This document shows positions 5,790-10,021 of a DNA stretch of 10,021 nucleotides, piece after piece; within the stretch, counting starts at the first letter, position 1, and every line of letters starts with the position of its first letter. The position numbers and the translations under genes are program-made. The notes under the pieces are model-generated. The model was not told the origin of the DNA. It did not search any database and saw nothing but the letters and a program-made list of their open reading frames with translations. This DNA is from ATZT02 sp964639395 (GTDB lineage Bacteria; Actinomycetota; Actinomycetes; S36-B12; UBA5976), in NCBI GenBank assembly GCA_964639395.1, contig CAZXCT010000047.1, positions 1 to 10,021 of the forward strand. Direction: 5' to 3'.

Positions 5790-7214
5790 ATGTTTAAGAG
5801 CGCCGATGAGGCGATCAAGTTCATTAAAGACAACGCCGTTGAGTTTGTGGATGTTCGCTTTATGGATTTGATTGGAGTAATGCAACACTTCAATATCCCC
5901 GCGCAAGCTTTCAATAATTCAGTTTTTGAAGACGGGCTAATGTTTGACGGTTCGTCGATTCGTGGGTTTCAAGCTATTCATGAATCTGACATGAAGTTAG
6001 TTCCTGATGTAGCCACTGCTTATATAGATCCATTTAGAGAATCAAAAACAATTGCGATGAATTTCTCAATTAGAGATCCTTTCACCAATGAGTCTTATAG
6101 TCGTGATCCAAGAAACGTGGCAGCAAAAGCTGAAGCTTACTTGATTTCATCTGGCATCGCCGACACTGTTTATTTCGGGCCCGAAGCCGAATTTTATATC
6201 TTTGATGAAGTTCGTTTTGATAATCAACCAGGCGGATCATTTTACAAAGTTGATTCAGTTGAAGCAGCTTGGAACACTGGTCGCGAAGAAGCTGGTGGAA
6301 ACCTTGGATATAAAACTCCTTACAAAGGTGGATACTTTCCAGTACCACCGGTAGATCACTTTGCTGACCTGCGCGACATTATTTCTACTACCTTGATGCA
6401 AGCTGGGATTGAAGTTGAGCGCGCTCACCATGAAGTTGGAACAGCTGGACAAGCAGAAATTAATTACAAGTTCGATACCTTATTAGCTGCAGCAGATAAA
6501 TTAATGTTGTTTAAATACATCGTTAAAAATGTTGCTTTTGCAAATGGATTTTCTGCAACCTTCATGCCAAAACCGCTTGCGGGTGACAATGGTTCTGGTA
6601 TGCACTGTCATCAATCGCTTTGGAAAGATGGCAAGCCGTTGTTCTATGACGAGAAGGGTTATGCCGGACTATCTGACATTGCTCGCTGGTACATAGGTGG
6701 ATTGTTAAAACATGCGCCAAGTCTGCTTGCCTTCACAAACCCATCGGTGAACTCCTACCACCGATTGGTGCCAGGATTTGAAGCTCCTGTCAACTTGGTT
6801 TACTCACAACGTAACCGCTCGGCTGCAATCAGAATTCCAATAACAGGGTCTAGCCCAAAGGCTAAGCGTTTGGAATATCGTGTTCCTGATCCATCAAGTA
6901 ATCCTTATCTTGCTTTCAGTGCAATGTTGATGGCCGGAATTGATGGTGTCAAAAACAGAATTGAGCCACCAGCTCCAATGGATAAAGATCTATACGAATT
7001 ACCACCCGATGAGGCTAAATCTGTTCCACAGGTTTCTGGCTCATTGACTGAGGCACTAGATAATCTTGAAAAAGATCACGATTATTTAACTGCTGGTGGC
7101 GTATTCACTGAAGATCTAATCGAAACTTGGATTGATTACAAACGCAGTAAAGAAATCGATCCAATTCGCTTACGTCCTACCCCGTATGAGTTCCAACTCT
7201 ATTACGATATTTAA
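5790..7214 (+). CDS. glnA: Type I glutamine synthetase
   Basis: GlnA makes glutamine from glutamate, ammonia and ATP, and works as a cytosolic dodecamer. The 474-residue length is that of GSI-beta enzymes. Visible motifs are the N-terminal FEDGLMFDGSSIRGF (46-60), metal-binding GPEAEFYIF (130-138), HHEVGTAGQAEINYKFD (213-229), the ATP-binding stretch KPLAGDNGSGMHCHQSLW (261-278), substrate-binding NRSAAIRIP (342-350) and EYRVPDPS (362-369). The loop DKDLYELPPDE holds Tyr402, which corresponds to the tyrosine adenylylated by GlnE, so covalent control by adenylylation is probably kept. Transcription is likely under GlnR through the four-part site upstream. The start is set by a strong ribosome-binding site, and the gene ends 18 bp before an intrinsic terminator. 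It appears to be monocistronic. Confidence 0.98.
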   Translation: MFKSADEAIKFIKDNAVEFVDVRFMDLIGVMQHFNIPAQAFNNSVFEDGLMFDGSSIRGFQAIHESDMKLVPDVATAYIDPFRESKTIAMNFSIRDPFTNESYSRDPRNVAAKAEAYLISSGIADTVYFGPEAEFYIFDEVRFDNQPGGSFYKVDSVEAAWNTGREEAGGNLGYKTPYKGGYFPVPPVDHFADLRDIISTTLMQAGIEVERAHHEVGTAGQAEINYKFDTLLAAADKLMLFKYIVKNVAFANGFSATFMPKPLAGDNGSGMHCHQSLWKDGKPLFYDEKGYAGLSDIARWYIGGLLKHAPSLLAFTNPSVNSYHRLVPGFEAPVNLVYSQRNRSAAIRIPITGSSPKAKRLEYRVPDPSSNPYLAFSAMLMAGIDGVKNRIEPPAPMDKDLYELPPDEAKSVPQVSGSLTEALDNLEKDHDYLTAGGVFTEDLIETWIDYKRSKEIDPIRLRPTPYEFQLYYDI

Positions 7215-7232
7215 GTAATAGTAATTTAAAAA

Positions 7233-7257
7233 CCCCCGTTTATTCGGGGGTTTTTTT
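7233..7257. terminator. Bidirectional intrinsic terminator between glnA and the 311-residue membrane protein gene
   Basis: CCCCCG (7233-7238) pairs perfectly with CGGGGG (7245-7250) around a 6-nt loop (TTTATT), followed by seven T (7251-7257). On the other strand the stem is followed by five T (complement of AAAAA at 7228-7232), so it should act in both directions. The TAA stop codon of the minus-strand gene (7242-7240) runs from the stem-side base of the loop through its middle, so half of the stem codes for that protein's last residues. Confidence 0.93.
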
Positions 7258-8175
7258 ATTTTTTTGTACTCGATAAAAATATTCACTGCTGATTGCAATT
7301 AATAAAATTAAAATACTGGCGGTGAAACCTAAAAGTGAATCGGCGCGTGAATCTTTGGCTAATTGCGCTAAAACTTCTGTAAAAATTAAATCAAGAAAAC
7401 TTTCATTCGTGCTTTGAGTAAACCAAAAATTTACTAATTCAGCCATACTAAAAGTTATCAACCAGCCCATAAAAATTGAAATACCCATTAATTTAAATGA
7501 ACGAAAGAAATTACCAGTCAAGTAAAATGCCCCGATTAAAACTACGAGCATAAAAGGCCAAATATATATACTCAAAAAGCTACTTAGCCGCCAAATCAAT
7601 TGAAAAACATCAAACTGCGCAATGCTCAAAATTTCAAACTCTGGTGCGTTTAAATTTAAAATATCAGTTTCAAAAATACCTAAGGCAGGATTTTCATTTA
7701 GTTGCTCTGCTAATTTGGTTTTAATCGGGTCTAATGAAAATATCAATCCGGTGTCAGCCGTCCGTAAAAACCCAGAATTGTCTTCGCGCAAGACCTTGGC
7801 TAATTGTGCTTGAGTTTGAATAGTGCTGGCTCGCCAAACTTGGTCAAATTGTTCACTATAAATTAATTGATCAAATAAGTAAATTATTGAATTTTTTACC
7901 TGCTTTGCCAGATCGTTTGCTGTTGGCAATAAAAACGCTGGAAGATTTTCTGCTAATGCGCCCTCAATATCTACCGCATTGATGGAGCTAGCTGTGGAAT
8001 TACTGATTGATTTTTGAATTTTTAAGTTGGCAGAAAGTGGAGCTAGGACTTGTACAAATCGCTCTTGCTGGTTTACTGTTTGATAGAACCAATTTGCATA
8101 CCAGCCCAGTGGAATAGAAACGCTAAAGATAATAAATAGCAGACTAATTATAAATTTTTTAAACTTAGAATTCAG
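7240..8175 (-). CDS. Membrane protein of unknown function, probable CTG start
   Basis: The frame is open from 8175 to the TAA at 7242-7240 (311 residues) and contains no ATG or GTG start near its beginning; the first TTG is at 7929, well inside. Read from CTG at 8175 the protein begins M-N-S-K-F-K-K-F followed by a membrane helix (about 8-25), a credible N-terminus. GGAAG at 8188-8184 stands 8 nt upstream, and a TAG stop in the same frame directly precedes the CTG. An external domain (about 26-195) contains APLSANLKIQKSI and VWRASTIQTQAQLAKVL. Three helices follow (about 199-219, 229-250, 280-300), then a basic tail KNKKTPE. The layout, with a 'tVAPLa.dp.vq' and an 'F..vW....r.ah..L' segment, recalls a group of uncharacterised actinobacterial integral membrane proteins. 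That resemblance is from memory. It follows the Lgt-family gene after 59 bp, probably in one operon. Confidence 0.75.
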   Translation of the reverse strand: MNSKFKKFIISLLFIIFSVSIPLGWYANWFYQTVNQQERFVQVLAPLSANLKIQKSISNSTASSINAVDIEGALAENLPAFLLPTANDLAKQVKNSIIYLFDQLIYSEQFDQVWRASTIQTQAQLAKVLREDNSGFLRTADTGLIFSLDPIKTKLAEQLNENPALGIFETDILNLNAPEFEILSIAQFDVFQLIWRLSSFLSIYIWPFMLVVLIGAFYLTGNFFRSFKLMGISIFMGWLITFSMAELVNFWFTQSTNESFLDLIFTEVLAQLAKDSRADSLLGFTASILILLIAISSEYFYRVQKNKKTPE

Positions 8176-8183
8176 CTAAATCA

Positions 8184-8188
8184 CTTCC
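8184..8188 (-). promoter_or_regulatory. Ribosome-binding site supporting the CTG start
   Basis: On the minus strand this reads GGAAG, followed by 8 nt and then CTG at 8175-8173. It is the only purine-rich anti-rRNA match near the open end of the 311-residue frame and is the main support for initiation there. Confidence 0.45.
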
Positions 8189-8234
8189 AAAATATCGCTT
8201 CTAAAAGGCTTAAATTATTTTTATCTAAATCAAG

Positions 8235-9053
8235 CTAGGTGGTTGTTGATTCGATACTCTTTGCAGCTGGCTTTTCGCGAGTAATAGCCAAAACCACAAC
8301 GCCTGCAATGAATAAAAATATGCTCATAAACTGCGCGCCGGTTAGTCCGAACAGAGTTTGATCGTATGCCCTTAAGAAATCTGTACTAAATCTACCAACG
8401 GCGTAAGAGACCATAAACAGTCCAACAATTGCCCCCGGTGGTAGTACTTTTTTACGATCTAAATACCAAAGAACTCCGAATAAGGCTAAAACCCAAATCA
8501 TTTCGTATAACGCAGTGTTGTGATAGGTAACTCCTACCAGCAACGGACCTTCTAAGGTGTCCCCACCTAAGTATCTTGTTCCTAAGAAAAAATCTGTCTC
8601 GTTTCCTATGTGTTCACAAACTGCAATACATCCACATCTTCCAATTCCTTGACCTAAAGCTAAACCTAAAATTGCGCCATCTAGGACTTGCCAACGTCGT
8701 TTTCCTCTAATTCGCCGTGTTATAAACGGGGCTAAAATAATGGCTGCGATAAAGCCGCCAGAAAATTGCAAACCACCACGCCAAACAGCAATTACGTCGA
8801 TGAATGAATCAATTTGATCTAAGTTCGTGATAACCCAAAAAAGTCGCGCACCAACTATGCCAACGACTACTAAAATTATTCCTACCTTTTCAGTAGTTGC
8901 TTGCGGCACACCATATTGTTCGTTACGTCTGGCGGCAAATCTAATTCCTAAGAAAATCCCCAGCGCAACAAATAAGCCGAATGTATTTAAAGTTAATGGT
9001 CCGATAGAAAAATTAGGAAACGAATAATAAGGGATACCAGGGCCATCAAACAT
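8235..9053 (-). CDS. lgt: Prolipoprotein diacylglyceryl transferase family protein (Lgt), divergent type
   Basis: Lgt moves diacylglycerol from phosphatidylglycerol to the lipobox cysteine of prolipoproteins in the cytoplasmic membrane. The 272-residue protein has the family plan of about seven helices, with IGPLTLNTFGLFVALG (17-32), a WRGGLQFSGGF block (91-101), a GRCGCIAVCEHIG block (138-150), HNTALYE (178-184, usual form HPxQLYE) and GRFSTDFLR (220-228). Arg139, Gly141, Glu147, Gly150, His178, Glu184 and Arg221 match conserved positions. The usual HGG is SGG here (Ser98), and the GNxxN of the signature is GCxxV, so it is not a textbook Lgt. I recall similar actinobacterial sequences annotated as Lgt. 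The ATG at 9053 has AGGA (9064-9061) 7 nt upstream. It follows the VTT gene by 18 bp, so both are probably co-transcribed. Confidence 0.8.
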   Translation of the reverse strand: MFDGPGIPYYSFPNFSIGPLTLNTFGLFVALGIFLGIRFAARRNEQYGVPQATTEKVGIILVVVGIVGARLFWVITNLDQIDSFIDVIAVWRGGLQFSGGFIAAIILAPFITRRIRGKRRWQVLDGAILGLALGQGIGRCGCIAVCEHIGNETDFFLGTRYLGGDTLEGPLLVGVTYHNTALYEMIWVLALFGVLWYLDRKKVLPPGAIVGLFMVSYAVGRFSTDFLRAYDQTLFGLTGAQFMSIFLFIAGVVVLAITREKPAAKSIESTTT

Positions 9054-9071
9054 GTCTAAATCCTATCTCTT

Positions 9072-9617
9072 TTAAGTTAGCCAATTATTTGAGACGAAAG
9101 CAAACAACAAAAATCTAGAAAATCTAGCCAAAAATACCCAAAATGCAAAAAATCTAAACTTTAATCCGGTTGCACCTGCGGTTATACCTGCCACATCAAA
9201 TGCCGGATTTGGTGGTAGCGCAACTATAAAAAGCGCTAAGGCTGCTTTAGCTTTATTTTCCATTTGCTTAGAGAGCCATTTAGTAAATTTGGTGTTCTTC
9301 ACAACTTCTCTGGTGGATTTTCCTACTAAAAATCCAGTGATTTCGCCTAACACCGACCCAAGAGCTGCCACTAATGCAATTAGCCAAGGTAATTCTGCTG
9401 TTTGCGTCATCGCCAAAATAACTGCGTTATACGGGATTGGTACCAAAACCGTTAGGTTTGCAAATAATGCAATTAAAAAAGCACCAACATAAAGCAGTTC
9501 ATTAAGCCATTCCAACAATGCCTGACCCGTACCGCTTGCTAATGCCAGATAAACCAAAACATTAAGTACGCCAATAAAAATTAAGGCAAACAATGGTTTT
9601 ACAAATTTGCGCTTCAT
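9072..9617 (-). CDS. VTT/DedA-like (SNARE-associated) membrane protein
   Basis: The 181-residue protein begins with a basic stretch and a membrane helix (about 8-28), then shows the VTT-domain blocks: FANLTVLVPIPYNAVIL (52-68), GSVLGEITGFLVGK (87-100) and ALPPNPAFDVAGITAGATG (133-151), followed by a last hydrophobic segment (about 154-175). Proteins with this fold include DedA and related lipid scramblase or flippase-like proteins; re-entrant loops around the PxPxN and GxxxG regions are typical. The particular substrate is unknown. Its ATG overlaps the stop of yaaA in an ATGA junction, so translation is probably coupled, and the Lgt-family gene follows after 18 bp. The length is near that of short VTT proteins, with no sign of truncation. 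Confidence 0.8.
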   Translation of the reverse strand: MKRKFVKPLFALIFIGVLNVLVYLALASGTGQALLEWLNELLYVGAFLIALFANLTVLVPIPYNAVILAMTQTAELPWLIALVAALGSVLGEITGFLVGKSTREVVKNTKFTKWLSKQMENKAKAALALFIVALPPNPAFDVAGITAGATGLKFRFFAFWVFLARFSRFLLFAFVSNNWLT

Positions 9618-10021
9618 GGCATAACGATTGTCATCAGGTGTGGGGCCTTGCTCTTTTTCTTTTCCAGGCGCACCTCAAACCCAAGTTTCTTTAAAGTTTT
9701 TGTAAGTTCTTCTACATTTTTTGGATTGGCTTTTGAATTAGCCAAAGCCGCCACTAACGTTCCTTTAGTTGCTTTATTGTGATGACTTACGGACTTATAG
9801 ACAAACTTTCCGTCCTGTTTTACCTTTTGCACCACCTTACCGATTACAAATTTATCTAGATTACTCTCACTTGCACTCCACATCGAAGCATAAACACCAG
9901 ATCTTAAATCAAAAATTAAATAGTCACTCAATTGCTTATCTAATTCTTTTTTCAAGTGAGTTTGCCAATATTTTTTAATGGACCCAATCTTTGGCAAAAC
10001 CCCATCCCCACTCAGACGATA
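9614..10021 (-). CDS. yaaA: Peroxide-stress protein YaaA family (DUF328), C-terminal part; N-terminus outside window
   Basis: The frame stays open to the right edge, so about 135 C-terminal residues are visible. It begins YRLSGDGVLPKIGSIKKYW, continuous with the internal TTG at 9997, which is not the true start. The blocks 'YRLS...LP..gs....W', LIFDLRSGVYASMW and VSHHNKATKGTLVAAL are typical of YaaA. In E. coli YaaA is a cytosolic, DNA-binding protein of the OxyR response that limits iron-dependent oxidative damage; that role is carried over from the family and not shown here. The stop TGA overlaps the start of the VTT gene by 4 bp. It appears to be the first gene seen of a leftward operon that includes the VTT and Lgt-family genes. 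Confidence 0.88.
   Translation of the reverse strand, partial: YRLSGDGVLPKIGSIKKYWQTHLKKELDKQLSDYLIFDLRSGVYASMWSASESNLDKFVIGKVVQKVKQDGKFVYKSVSHHNKATKGTLVAALANSKANPKNVEELTKTLKKLGFEVRLEKKKSKAPHLMTIVMP

Noticed and set aside
5721..5914. Short minus-strand frames across the glnA leader and start
   Set aside because: They run through the glnA ribosome-binding site and conserved N-terminus on the opposite strand and show no protein-like features.
7927..7929. TTG at 7929 as the start of the membrane protein gene next to glnA
   Set aside because: It would drop 82 codons that encode a membrane anchor and a family-like segment, and would leave an unexplained 305-bp gap. It has no good ribosome-binding site.
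8176..8234. TGATTTAG direct repeat at both ends of the lgt-membrane protein gap
   Set aside because: The 8-base AT-rich match occurs once at each end of a 59-bp gap; there are no further copies or structure, so chance is likely.
9995..9997. TTG at 9997 as the start of the yaaA gene
   Set aside because: The upstream codons (YRLSGDGV) continue the YaaA family pattern to the window edge; the real start is outside.
1..10021. Mobile element, defence island or CRISPR array
   Set aside because: No transposase, integrase, nuclease or toxin-like product, no terminal repeats and no spaced repeats; gene order and base use are uniform housekeeping chromosome.

Overview
The window looks like ordinary chromosome from a low-GC, gene-dense actinobacterium. 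The DNA is AT-rich (about 40 % GC by eye). The order lipB - lipA - DUF4191-type membrane protein - RDD protein - glnA is a known actinobacterial neighbourhood, also found around glnA1 of Mycobacterium. Very short or overlapping gene junctions, leaderless-type promoters and low GC point to a streamlined planktonic lineage such as the freshwater acI group (Nanopelagicales). That placement is inference. There is no sign of a mobile element, CRISPR array, tRNA, rRNA or defence island.

Layout, left to right. (1) 2-676 (+): the C-terminal part of an FAD-dependent amine-oxidase-like oxidoreductase, cut by the window edge. (2) 679-2877 (-): an MMPL/RND-type transporter, convergent with gene 1 and 2 bp from it. 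(3) 2969-5281 (+): a compact cassette of lipB, lipA and a DUF4191-like membrane protein with overlapping junctions, probably read from a leaderless promoter. (4) 5283-5642 (-): a small RDD-domain membrane protein. (5) 5643-5789: a divergent regulatory region with four GlnR-like half-sites at exact 11-bp spacing, lying almost symmetrically between a -10 box for the RDD gene and a -10 box for glnA. (6) 5790-7214 (+): glnA, type I glutamine synthetase with its adenylylation tyrosine, ending in a strong intrinsic terminator. (7) 10021-7240 (-): a probable operon of yaaA (cut by the right edge), a VTT/DedA-like membrane protein, an Lgt-family protein of divergent type, and a 311-residue membrane protein of unknown function.

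Functional themes are lipoate synthesis and attachment (LipB transfers octanoyl to lipoyl domains, LipA inserts sulfur), nitrogen assimilation (glnA under a probable GlnR operator, GlnE-type adenylylation site retained), and envelope biology (MMPL transporter, Lgt homologue, VTT protein, two unnamed membrane proteins). The points most worth a second look are the shared GlnR-like operator between glnA and the RDD gene, an apparent CTG start for the 311-residue protein, an Lgt homologue lacking the usual His and Asn residues, and a terminator whose loop carries the stop codon of the converging gene. I found no clear undescribed multi-gene system.
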